Position numbers and translations under genes: made by a program
The notes under the pieces: generated by a model
The model's database searches: none
What the model was told of the DNA's origin: nothing
The model's input: the letters and a program-made list of their open reading frames with translations, nothing else
Origin: a virus
Direction: 5' to 3' (one strand)
Length of the DNA: 32,122 nucleotides
IMG/VR virus record: IMGVR_UViG_3300025809_000069
Span: 1-32,122 of that record
Shown here: positions 15,701 to 23,016 of the stretch, in pieces
Layout of the letters: every line of letters starts with the position of its first letter
How positions within the stretch are numbered: the first letter of the stretch is position 1

Positions 15701-17710
15701 CGATACCCAAGCGCTATATCCATCTGGAGATAAATACATTTGGTCAGCTACAGCGTTATAGTATGGCAATGTAGGATCTTTTATAAAGAACTTAAAATAT
15801 TCAAACATTTCGCTACCGTCTGCGTTTCTAGGTGAAATACCATTCATACCGGCTGTTAAAAAAAACTTACCGTCGCTATTTTCTATAGTAGACCCAACAA
15901 CGGCTTTTTCGTTTGAAAAAACGGGAGTTTCTCTTCCGTATTTATCTTTAAAAACAATACCAAACTGGTATGTTCTAAGGGATTTTATTGTAGGGTATGG
16001 CTCTTGAACTTGATAAGAACTAGAAAACGGTTCTTCATTAAGCATTGTTTTTGTAGTGTCAAAAGTAAAGGTATCATCTACCGTATAGTTTTGAGTGTAA
16101 TTTCCGTAAACTATTCTGTTACCAATTACCTCTTGGGCAAGGGCTTTTTTAGGAACATTATCCCAAGGTCTTAACAATTGATTTGTTTCAACCGCTCCTC
16201 TTACAATTTCAGAAGTTATTTCTAATCCATAGCCAGTATTTTCTATAGTAGTTGTTAATGGAAAAGTAGGTATACTAGTGATTAATGAGTTTTCTGTATG
16301 ATAAAAAACCCCTGTAGCTCCTGGAGCAAGTGAAGTAACAATATTATTTCCCGCTATTGTAACATAGCTTACAGATAAATAGTTGGGTTCATCTGGAGAA
16401 ACTGTTATTGTAGTTTTCTGATTTGTATCACCTAAATCAGATCGATTTATAGATTTTACTGTATATACAGTTGTGTTGTGGGTTTCTTTAAAGAGCACTT
16501 CTACTTTAGAAGCATTTAATGGCAAATCTTTACCAAAGAACACATCCACTTTCTTAAGATCGTTTAGCATGCCTTTATTATACCCAGTGTAAGATTCAAA
16601 ATCATATTTTTGAGGCAAAAAAGCTACTTTAGAAAAAGGAGAAAATGGGGATATTTGGTTGTTGTCGTATACATATCTGTAAGCATAAGTTACAAACTTT
16701 TTTTCAAAAAGCGTTTTTTCACCTACAAGTTCAACTTCCCATAATTGTAATAGATCTAAAACAAAGTTAGATTGCTGTTCCCCGCCGCTTCCTATACTCT
16801 TAAATTGAAAATCATAATTATAACCCCCTGAGGAGTCTTCATATTCAGTGGTTACAATAAAGTTAGCATAAACAACAAGATCCCCACCTCCAGAATTAGG
16901 AGTTGTAGCATAAGCAAGAACTCTATCTCCTGCTTGATATTCTGCTGGGGAATCTAATAACACAGTAATTATAGTGTCGGGAGCAATACTTAGTACGTTG
17001 TTACCTGTAGGAGGAGTACCGGGAATGCCGGCTAAATTGTAGCTAAACGAGCTGTCTACGGGCCTTGATCTTAAAGTATTATACATTCCTAATTCAGGAG
17101 CATACAATGGGCCTATACTAGCAACTGTTGTATCCTTTTCAGTCATAACAAAGCTTAATATTCCATCGCTAAAAGCCGTTTGAGTTACAAAGTCGTTTGT
17201 ACCCGCTTTAAACTTTTCAATACTAATTTGTTTTGGCTCAGTTTGATTATCTGTCCATATTAAATACCCTTGCAATAGGTTTATACCGGTTACAAGGTAA
17301 CTTTCACTAAAATTTAAAAAATTACTAATAGACTTATCTTCAACTAAAACTGGAACAGTAACTTTTGTTTTTAGATCGTACTCAGCAATGCAATTGTAGT
17401 CATCTGATCCAACTATCCAATAAATCTTATCATTGGTATCGTCAGCAATGCTACCAACGCAAAAAGCATTAGTGTATTCTGATATATAAGTAGACGCATT
17501 CCATTCAATCAAAGACTGTGTGGACGTGTTGTAGCTTGAATTTTTTAACTCTAAATTACCTTTTAGCAGCTGCAAAGAACCTATGTCAGATCCCTCCGAA
17601 CTTGAAAGGTCTAGGTTTAATGCGTCTCTATACTCGCCGTTTGGAAGTAGTCTTTCATCAAGGTCTTTGTTCATTCGACCACTTGTGAAAGTGCGTAAAA
17701 ATTCAGCCAT
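12749..17710 (-). CDS. Tail stabilization/muzzle-type protein, P22 gp10-like (1653 aa)
   Basis: The N-terminus (FTSGRMNKDLDERLLPNGEYRDALNLDL, starting near residue 8) is characteristic of proteins annotated as packaged-DNA stabilization proteins in marine and crAss-like podoviruses, related to the P22 gp10 beta-propeller tail accessory factor. Early repeats such as NDKIYWIVGSDDYNCIAEYD look like propeller blades. The rest is long, beta-rich and Asn/Gly/Thr-rich, with no coiled coil. P22 gp10 is about 470 residues, so this version carries large additions, in keeping with the big muzzle proteins of crAss-like phages that close the tail tube. It sits four bases downstream of the ring/adaptor gene, which supports a position at the distal tail. 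The detailed fold is inferred. Confidence 0.75.
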   Translation of the reverse strand: MAEFLRTFTSGRMNKDLDERLLPNGEYRDALNLDLSSSEGSDIGSLQLLKGNLELKNSSYNTSTQSLIEWNASTYISEYTNAFCVGSIADDTNDKIYWIVGSDDYNCIAEYDLKTKVTVPVLVEDKSISNFLNFSESYLVTGINLLQGYLIWTDNQTEPKQISIEKFKAGTNDFVTQTAFSDGILSFVMTEKDTTVASIGPLYAPELGMYNTLRSRPVDSSFSYNLAGIPGTPPTGNNVLSIAPDTIITVLLDSPAEYQAGDRVLAYATTPNSGGGDLVVYANFIVTTEYEDSSGGYNYDFQFKSIGSGGEQQSNFVLDLLQLWEVELVGEKTLFEKKFVTYAYRYVYDNNQISPFSPFSKVAFLPQKYDFESYTGYNKGMLNDLKKVDVFFGKDLPLNASKVEVLFKETHNTTVYTVKSINRSDLGDTNQKTTITVSPDEPNYLSVSYVTIAGNNIVTSLAPGATGVFYHTENSLITSIPTFPLTTTIENTGYGLEITSEIVRGAVETNQLLRPWDNVPKKALAQEVIGNRIVYGNYTQNYTVDDTFTFDTTKTMLNEEPFSSSYQVQEPYPTIKSLRTYQFGIVFKDKYGRETPVFSNEKAVVGSTIENSDGKFFLTAGMNGISPRNADGSEMFEYFKFFIKDPTLPYYNAVADQMYLSPDGYSAWVSFPSSEVNKFEVGDHIILKKTHGESSAVQTSDNRYKVLAIETEPPADISFRYDILHADNHGFSAAFPFDGTATELVYGNTPVEGSNVFSIAGGSSSPFTNDNGTQRGNYVRFIKDGVFSQYYRIDELNQVSGSWLLTVFPKFGSDVNFLYATPGDEQSLLNLPITTEISERAKIETYEEFKGRFFARLESNSTLTSSFLGTSSFTEGAAATFNNQPANWYNGRLDTAGRIEGLGTGSNFFNSDAILGNANTNNQSYNDGWYFTGGGMGPSAGFVDDEGYSNINAPWTFGGLSDQSESIGGQPVEDLAIWGDGGPSGRFSNITGIKSFKGQSPILGFYRGRPTDFQGGDSNKVKTGLNMRAPSSGKPWDVHIGRRIDGQFTGTGGFKGIAKNLVAGTKIRFSNHDTEYTIVESGFQTGWQTHFWGLLFDKRLRHPVNAYAMYNIINYNNRPAGSYDPLPYTQTSFEVEGQQYLPIDRTDPENPTGRIDIEMIVLVQATGDRRVDEDPAIFETEPDESLDLNLYYEASDAIPISQYSETHRLPWFNSFGFANGVESNRIRDDFNAFEIGKGAKVSTVLDEPYEEEVRSNGFIFSQIFNSTAGVNRLNQFIQALPITKELNPIYGSIQKLYSRDTDLITLCEDKCFRVLANKDALYNADGNTNITGNTNVLGQAVPYVGEFGISTNPESFAFFGFRAYFADKSRGSVMRLSRDGLTEISNVGLADFFADNLKLNNRIIGTYDEDSQLYNLSLNTLSAEWQEKLAEGIVDRTDCDDDLDIGDPKVTETTVSFAEGTKGWESRKSFIPEAGVSINNNYYTFKNGLLWIHAENETYNNFYGVQYFSTMTTIFNDGPTVVKGFKALDYVGSRPRNYVYSTGNGVDYSIAQIVAGNLTPISQSVPANKEGWYAQAIVTDMQEGYIKEFITKENKNFNYIKGLETFFNSDCDTNVSTSEFSVQGIGRATTITGDVTVEEYKVRIFIDNTCYVP

Positions 17711-17713
17711 ATT

Positions 17714-18622
17714 TTAGTGTTTTATTTGCTTAGATTTATTTCTCATTACTTGAGTAATCTCTTCTAGCTTTATACTGGATAATCTTAATTTAGCATTTCT
17801 TCTTGCTACTGCGGCTTCTTTTTTAAATCTAGCCACTATATATTCTTGTACATTTGCTCTTGTAGCTAATATAGCGTGAGCAATATGTTTGTACATAGCT
17901 TCTTCTGCAAATTTATGTACTACCATTTCTTCTTCAGTACCCAAGCCATCGCTTATGTATTTTAAAGTAACTACTCTACCAATCATATCTCCGCTAAAGT
18001 GTATGATGCCTTTTATTTGATCTATGTAGAATACTCCATTAGCTTGAGCATATTCAGGCGTTAATCCATACCTTCTGCCTAAGCCGCTACGTTCTAATAT
18101 GTCATTATTATTTACATTTTCAAGATCTGCACCACGTCCTGTCGTGTCATCTTTGAACCTTTTAGAAGTCTCAGATTCTTGAGCGTATATAATATCGCCA
18201 TTTTCGTCAAATAAATACTCGTACTGATTGTCTTGCAAAACAGGTAATGGGTCACTCGTATTTCTTGTAGGATATATAATCCTTTCAATTCCGTCTTGAC
18301 CTACCCAGCTCACTTTAACATACTGTACATAATCCTGTGGAAGTATCATATACAAGGTTGGAGGTATTTCAATTTCCAATGCTTTTGTAGAAGGCAAAGT
18401 GTCAAAGCTTAACTCTTGGATTCCACGCTGAGCATGAAAAGCCACATCGGTTCTTTTTATTTTACTTATAATTTTATCCTCACCTACATAGGCAATCATA
18501 AAATTGTTTATAAGATCTTTGATTTTAATAAACTGATATCCGCCATAATCTTCGTCAAAGCTATTCCATACGCTATCAGGGCCTTCGTAGTACTGTTCGT
18601 TTGTTTGATTAAGTAATGCCAT
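17714..18622 (-). CDS. Head-tail connector/tail ring protein (302 aa)
   Basis: The sequence has mixed strands and helices. Residues ~88-111 (IPPTLYMILPQDYVQYVKVSWVGQ) have the LP-x-DYV-x-YV-x-V-x-W pattern I associate with ring or adaptor proteins of Bacteroidota podoviruses. Later come VTLKYISDGLG and a helical, Arg/Lys-rich C-terminus (YKHIAHAILATRANVQEYIVARFKKEA...RRNAKLRLSSIKLEEITQV), resembling the helix-rich part of tail-tubular or connector proteins such as T7 gp11 and P22 gp4. It lies between a second candidate ring protein (three-base gap) and the stabilization protein (three-base gap). It probably assembles below the portal. Assignment rests on pattern and position. Confidence 0.65.
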   Translation of the reverse strand: MALLNQTNEQYYEGPDSVWNSFDEDYGGYQFIKIKDLINNFMIAYVGEDKIISKIKRTDVAFHAQRGIQELSFDTLPSTKALEIEIPPTLYMILPQDYVQYVKVSWVGQDGIERIIYPTRNTSDPLPVLQDNQYEYLFDENGDIIYAQESETSKRFKDDTTGRGADLENVNNNDILERSGLGRRYGLTPEYAQANGVFYIDQIKGIIHFSGDMIGRVVTLKYISDGLGTEEEMVVHKFAEEAMYKHIAHAILATRANVQEYIVARFKKEAAVARRNAKLRLSSIKLEEITQVMRNKSKQIKH

Positions 18623-18625
18623 TTA

Positions 18626-19351
18626 TTATGATTTTTCTAATTGTGTTTGTTTTTCTTCCTCTGAAGCTACTATCTGATATAGTCCAGGATCACTCATTAA
18701 TATACCGGAAAGTTCTAGTATTTTTAAAACTAAAGTAGTTTCTTCTGAAGGATGCAATGGAAAATCAACAGAGGCGGTAGCATCATATAAAGCTTCTCCA
18801 AACACCATTTGATAAGCCCAAGAAACAGTAGCTGGTTTGCTTATGTAATTGCAACTTACATTTGTAATAATTTCGGTATCACCAAAAACTTGCACTTCGT
18901 TTCCTCTATATGTGTATATAGGTCTTGTGTTTGTTGGTTTTGTTAATGGAGACAAATTAATATATAAGAATTCTTTTTTATTAATTAGTTCCGCTTCAAT
19001 AAGCGCGGTAGATTGCACGCCAAAAGCATCAGTTGTAATGTTTGAATATATAACAGAACCTAGCCTGTACATACCTGATGGTAATGTAAAGCTACTAGTG
19101 CCGTAAACTAAGGGGTCTGTTTGTTCAAATATTTGTATTTTTTCTTCAAGTATATTTAGCATGTCGGAGTACTCCGTGTCGTTTCCGTGGAGTCTTCCAA
19201 ATTGATTTATATCATAAAAGTACTGCTCAAAAATACTTAATTGTGCTTGATTTGCAAACAAGTTAAATTCCTGAGGAGTAACATATCCTCTTTGTTCTTT
19301 ATTGAGTATACCTAATACTCTTTGATAAACAGTGTCTACACTTACAGCCAT
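18626..19351 (-). CDS. Tail ring/adaptor protein (241 aa)
   Basis: The N-terminal half (YQRVLGILNKEQRGYVTPQEFNLFANQAQLSIFEQYFYDINQFGR) contains the N-K-x-x-RGY-x-(T/S)P-x-x-FN-x-(F/Y)A-x-x-AQ-x-x-IFE signature that recurs in a virion protein of crAss-like and related phages placed just downstream of the capsid genes. The remainder is beta-rich (SSFTLPSGMYRLGSVIYSN, PIYTYRGNEVQVFGDTEI), then helical at the C-terminus. A role as a ring between portal and tail is inferred from that resemblance and from the adjacent connector gene. Its leader follows a large hairpin, so its expression may be set separately from the gene before it. Confidence 0.65.
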   Translation of the reverse strand: MAVSVDTVYQRVLGILNKEQRGYVTPQEFNLFANQAQLSIFEQYFYDINQFGRLHGNDTEYSDMLNILEEKIQIFEQTDPLVYGTSSFTLPSGMYRLGSVIYSNITTDAFGVQSTALIEAELINKKEFLYINLSPLTKPTNTRPIYTYRGNEVQVFGDTEIITNVSCNYISKPATVSWAYQMVFGEALYDATASVDFPLHPSEETTLVLKILELSGILMSDPGLYQIVASEEEKQTQLEKS

Positions 19352-19366
19352 ATTTTTTTATTTATT

Positions 19367-19407
19367 TATAGTAATTAGGCCACCCTTAAAGCGGCCTAGC
19401 TACTATA
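19367..19407 (-). other. Two-part hairpin in the 64-base gap between virion genes
   Basis: TATAGTA (19367-19373) pairs with TACTATA (19401-19407), and TAGGCC (19376-19381) pairs with GGCCTA (19393-19398), separated by a two-by-two internal loop. Read on the minus strand the stem is followed by A/T sequence without a T-run, and ends about 16 bases before the ring-protein start. It could be an RNA processing or stability element, or a terminator that works without a strong U-tract. Confidence 0.6.
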
Positions 19408-19415
19408 ATAGGTGA

Positions 19416-20243
19416 CTAATTTAGTCTTTTAATTATGTTTTTGTAAACTTCCATTCCTTCATCAGTCTTAAAGTAAGCAGCTAAAGCTGAATACGGGTGC
19501 TCATCAAACGGAACAGTCATTAGTTTTCTATCAGTATCGCCAAATGTAAATGTTCTTTGATCCGGTGATAGTTTAATTATTCTAGCTTCAGTAGCTTTAA
19601 CTCCAATGTTTCTTAATTGTACATTTTCGTCATTTGCTAGTTCTAAGAACAATACAGGGTTACGCTTAGCGTATATAAGTAAATCTCTTTTTAGTTCACT
19701 AGACGTTAGTGTGTTGACTTTTGAGCCAAACTCTACTCTTAGTACAGCTTCAGCATCTTCAATTTCCATTACTTTAGCAGTATTTAAAGCTTCCAGCTCT
19801 AATTCAATCCAATCAATTTCGTCGCTAGCAACTTCTTCTGGCTTGTATTCTGAATAAAATTCATTTAAGTAAGGGTGATATAAAGATAGTAGTTTTTGCA
19901 GATTTTGTTTTTCTTTTTCTACAAGCAAAGATCCCTCTCTGAAAACAACTCTACCTAATGTAGCACTTCCTTTTTGTTCATCAACAAACGGCGAATTTTG
20001 ATTAGTAGCGTATCTAAGTTCTCTTTGTATTCCGGTTTTTTCATCAAACCATAATAAAGATCTTTTTGCACTATGTCTAGTTGGAACAGAAAATATTAAA
20101 GGTCTTTTTTGTCCTTTTAATACGTATAACCTGTCCTTAATTTCCCACGTTGGTTTTGTGGTTTGTACTTTAGTAGCAACTCTTGTTTCTACATATTCCT
20201 GAGGAGCAACCTCAACTTGCTTTGCTTTAGCTTGTTTAGCCAT
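19416..20243 (-). CDS. Conserved-looking virion-block protein of unknown function (275 aa)
   Basis: No named domain recognised. After a Lys/Gln/Ala-rich start (residues ~1-30) comes LYVLKGQKRPLIFSVPTRHSAKRSLLWFDEKTG, then QRELRYATNQNSPFVDEQKGSATLG and QNLQKLLSLYHPYLNEFY. I recall these three blocks from uncharacterised marine-phage genes that follow the major capsid gene. The C-terminal half is helical and charged, with VLFLELANDENVQLRNIG and a globular end. The position right after the capsid and its hairpin suggests a head-completion, decoration or neck protein. It is the only gene here with a hairpin on both sides, so its transcript level may be controlled separately. Confidence 0.7.
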   Translation of the reverse strand: MAKQAKAKQVEVAPQEYVETRVATKVQTTKPTWEIKDRLYVLKGQKRPLIFSVPTRHSAKRSLLWFDEKTGIQRELRYATNQNSPFVDEQKGSATLGRVVFREGSLLVEKEKQNLQKLLSLYHPYLNEFYSEYKPEEVASDEIDWIELELEALNTAKVMEIEDAEAVLRVEFGSKVNTLTSSELKRDLLIYAKRNPVLFLELANDENVQLRNIGVKATEARIIKLSPDQRTFTFGDTDRKLMTVPFDEHPYSALAAYFKTDEGMEVYKNIIKRLN

Positions 20244-20268
20244 GATATAATATAATTAAATAATTGAT

Positions 20269-20307
20269 AAAAAGTAATAGTTACCCCCGTCAATACAACG
20301 AGGGTAA
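20269..20307 (-). terminator. Hairpin plus T-tract downstream of the major capsid gene
   Basis: On the minus strand TTACCC-TCGT pairs with ACGG-GGGTAA (20281-20307), giving ten pairs including a wobble around a short loop, then CTATTAC and five T residues. It starts 17 bases after the capsid stop. It is likely to be an intrinsic terminator, probably partial, or a 3' stabilising hairpin that raises capsid message over the genes behind it. The forward strand has no T-run, so the element is oriented with the late genes. Confidence 0.78.
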
Positions 20308-20323
20308 AAATTACAGTAATTTA

Positions 20324-21802
20324 CTATGCTTGCGTTGATTTCAACATTACAAAGTTGTTAGCAGCTTGAACACATAAACATCTTTCAGATAAGAAATGTA
20401 CATTCATTTCATCAACATCAGATGTAAAGTTTCCACCAACAGAACCAGTAACCCAAGATTTCATACGTCTGTCATCAGCTTCTGAAGCTCGGTAACGGAT
20501 ATGTAAGAAAGGTCTTGAGATGTTAGAACCTAATTGCTGATCGTAAACAGTAGATACTCCAGCTGGAACAATAATACCATCTACATCTTGTGTAAGTCCA
20601 CGAGTAGTAGAATCGTTTAAGTATTTCCAGTCAGTCTTATAGAAATCGTAAGATCCACGACGGAATCCAGAGAATCCTAAGTTCAGCGCCATATCTTCAG
20701 AGTTTTCGAATACACCGTAAGATGTTCCACCTGCTCCATAAGAATTTTGCTGTGCGATCATATTGTCAATTGATAAAGCAGTTGAACGATTTAAGAAAAG
20801 CATGTTCTCTTCAATAGCTCCTTGCTTATCAAGCTCACTTAAGATAGCGTCAAATTCAGCAATACCTTCTCCAGCAAGTGTACCGTCAAAGTTTGCGTCG
20901 TTATAAACTAAACCTCTAGTTTCTACAGCAGCAAATAAACCTTCAGATCCAGCGTTAGCTCCAAGAGGAGTTCCAGCTACTGGAGTGATAGCGGCAGATC
21001 CAGCTGCAGCTTTTTCAGCTTCAATCATAGACATTTCTAATTGATCTTCAAAACGTAGTCTAGCTTCGTGCTCAGACTTTAGGTACCATAAGTATCCTCC
21101 AGTTCCAGCTTCAGTAGTTACTTCAACCCATCCAATTTGAGCAACGTCAGAACCATTTACGGTATAACGATCTCTTAAAATGATTGGCTTGTTTGAAAAC
21201 GGTGTAAATGATGCATCTACAGAATTACCTGCTTGTGCAGCTCCAGCTCCGCCAGAACCTTTAGCATACTCAGATCCGTAAATAAATACTTTTACATTAT
21301 CAATTTGAACGCCAGTAGTACCTAGTTCAGTTAAATCTGCGCCTGAATAAGGAGCAACACTTACAATTTGGTTTCCACCAGAAGCGGCGCCAACAGATAC
21401 GATATAAGCTTTTACTGTTTTATATCCAGTAGAAAGCGCTATAGTTTGTCCTCCTAAAGCTCTAAGCAATCCAGCTTCAGCTTCAGGTAAAGTTAATTCA
21501 TTAACACTTGGGTTAACAATAACACCGTCGTCAAATGCAATGTGTAATCTTCCTTGCTCTGACCAAGTTACTGTATCAGAAGCCATAGGCATCTCAGCTC
21601 CTACCATACGTAAAAATCCAGAGATCGTACGGTTTCCGTAACGCTCTACTTCTTTTTCGTACACTTCCGGTAAGAATTGTTTTGTAAAGTTAAAGTCATT
21701 TCCTGCAATAGACAGGTAATTGTCACCAAACAATCCTTTTACAGGACGTGGAGTTAAGTGACTTAAGTTTGCCAATGTACTTGGCGATGTTGCAAAACTC
21801 AT
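20324..21802 (-). CDS. Major capsid protein, HK97-fold (492 aa)
   Basis: Length and position (portal, scaffold, then this) fit the major capsid protein. The N-terminal region contains FLPEVYEKEVERYGNRTISGFLRMVGAEMPM (residues ~43-73) and a following VTWSEQGRLHIAFDDG block, a pattern I recognise from capsid proteins of crAss-like and other Bacteroidota podoviruses. The middle is Gly/Ala-rich (KGSGGAGAAQAG, AAAGSAAITPVAG), and the C-terminus has ISRPFLHIRYRASEADDRRMKSWVTGSVGG. In the HK97 fold the protein forms the icosahedral shell around a scaffold. Arginine codon use differs from neighbours: by my count about 12 of 21 are CGT, versus one of about 17 in the next gene, as expected for a very highly expressed gene. 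A strong hairpin follows the stop. Confidence 0.88.
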   Translation of the reverse strand: MSFATSPSTLANLSHLTPRPVKGLFGDNYLSIAGNDFNFTKQFLPEVYEKEVERYGNRTISGFLRMVGAEMPMASDTVTWSEQGRLHIAFDDGVIVNPSVNELTLPEAEAGLLRALGGQTIALSTGYKTVKAYIVSVGAASGGNQIVSVAPYSGADLTELGTTGVQIDNVKVFIYGSEYAKGSGGAGAAQAGNSVDASFTPFSNKPIILRDRYTVNGSDVAQIGWVEVTTEAGTGGYLWYLKSEHEARLRFEDQLEMSMIEAEKAAAGSAAITPVAGTPLGANAGSEGLFAAVETRGLVYNDANFDGTLAGEGIAEFDAILSELDKQGAIEENMLFLNRSTALSIDNMIAQQNSYGAGGTSYGVFENSEDMALNLGFSGFRRGSYDFYKTDWKYLNDSTTRGLTQDVDGIIVPAGVSTVYDQQLGSNISRPFLHIRYRASEADDRRMKSWVTGSVGGNFTSDVDEMNVHFLSERCLCVQAANNFVMLKSTQA

Positions 21803-21823
21803 AATTTTTAAATTTTAAATTTG

Positions 21824-22984
21824 TTATTTTCTAATTTTTACTTTAAATTGAGAAACATCTTCACCGTTAACTGCTTTTACTGACCATCCGTTAGAAGCGG
21901 TAACTTTTTCATGAACCCCTCTCGGCTTCATATCAACGTTCTTAGTTCTAGCCATACTTTCTTTCATTGCATCGGCTTTGCCTTGCTCATAAAAGTGTTG
22001 TGCTACAGTGTCTGGATTCATAGCTGTAAATAACGATTTGTGATAACCTTTTGCGTCTCCAATTTCATTTTTGTCGTTAAGAAACTTCTTAACAAAGTTG
22101 TTGATGTCGCTTTGATTACTTTTAACCTGGTCAGCATTCTTTACATTAAAACGATACTTTTTATCTCCTACGTTGTATTCAAAACCTTTGAATTCTTCAG
22201 AAAATACAGCATCAGTCTTTTTAATAAATGATGATTTTTGTTTTTCAGCTAATTTAGTTGTTTGCTCTTGCTCTTTATTATATCGGTCAAAGAACGCAAC
22301 CGCTTTTTGTTGTTCTGGATTTAATTTTGATCCAGCTTTAATTTCTTCGTAATATGTAGACTTTAGTCCATCTAAATGACTTTTAGCCTTAGCTAACTCT
22401 TCTTTGTGAGCTATCTTTTTCTTTCTTACATCTCTTTCATCGTCTAATTCTTCGTCATATGAAAAATTATCTTCCATTAAGAAATCAATTTCTTCGCTGT
22501 CTAAATGAGGCCTGCTTGATTCATAATATTCTTTAAGTAATTGAGTTTCATTTAAAGAAGAGTAATCTGTATTAAGTTTTACGTAATCTTCCAAGCTTCC
22601 GCCTGTATCATTTATAAATTCAACTACCTTCTGAATGTTTTCCGGTAATTCAATACCAGATTCTTTTTGCTCTTCAATAGCTTCTTGAATACCTTCTTGT
22701 AGGTCTTCTACTATTTCCGAAACTTCTTCATCAGTTATTTCTTCTAAAGCTTGAAATTCTTCAGGCGCTGCAACTTCTGCCACAGGCTCAATTACTTCTG
22801 CAACCTCAGGTTCAACTAATTCTGCGGGTTTTTCGCTAGTACCAGTTAGGTCTAGTTTAAATGTACCGTCTTCATCTTTTGTGGCCACTGGTCCGGTTTC
22901 CTCCGGAGCGGCCTCTGCTTGTACTTCAACTTCCGGTGCTGGTTGCACTTCCGCTAAAGGTAATCCTTCTTCTTGTTCTGTCAT
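21824..22984 (-). CDS. Scaffold-like head assembly protein (386 aa)
   Basis: The first ~130 residues are extremely acidic and low in complexity (repeats of EVAEV, PAPEVEVQAEAAPEE), followed by a charged coiled-coil-like middle (residues ~180-260: DDERDVRKKKIAHKEELAKAKSH) and a small, more basic C-terminus (GVHEKVTASNGWSVKAVNGEDV). Acidic, helical proteins encoded directly before the major capsid gene are usually scaffolds that direct shell assembly and then leave; the basic C-terminal end is where scaffolds commonly bind the shell. No protease catalytic triad was seen, so a combined scaffold-protease is not supported. There are 20 bases between its stop and the capsid start. Confidence 0.75.
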   Translation of the reverse strand: MTEQEEGLPLAEVQPAPEVEVQAEAAPEETGPVATKDEDGTFKLDLTGTSEKPAELVEPEVAEVIEPVAEVAAPEEFQALEEITDEEVSEIVEDLQEGIQEAIEEQKESGIELPENIQKVVEFINDTGGSLEDYVKLNTDYSSLNETQLLKEYYESSRPHLDSEEIDFLMEDNFSYDEELDDERDVRKKKIAHKEELAKAKSHLDGLKSTYYEEIKAGSKLNPEQQKAVAFFDRYNKEQEQTTKLAEKQKSSFIKKTDAVFSEEFKGFEYNVGDKKYRFNVKNADQVKSNQSDINNFVKKFLNDKNEIGDAKGYHKSLFTAMNPDTVAQHFYEQGKADAMKESMARTKNVDMKPRGVHEKVTASNGWSVKAVNGEDVSQFKVKIRK

Positions 22985-23016
22985 GATAAGATATTATATA
23001 ATTGTTATTACTATTA

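Noticed and set aside
12749-17710. DCDDDLDIGD in the 1653-residue protein as a polymerase metal site
   Set aside because: The surrounding sequence is a polar loop in a beta-rich tail protein without other polymerase motifs.
21803-21830. AAATTTAAAATTT inverted repeat before the capsid gene as an operator
   Set aside because: Such palindromes are expected by chance in A/T-only leaders and nothing else supports it.
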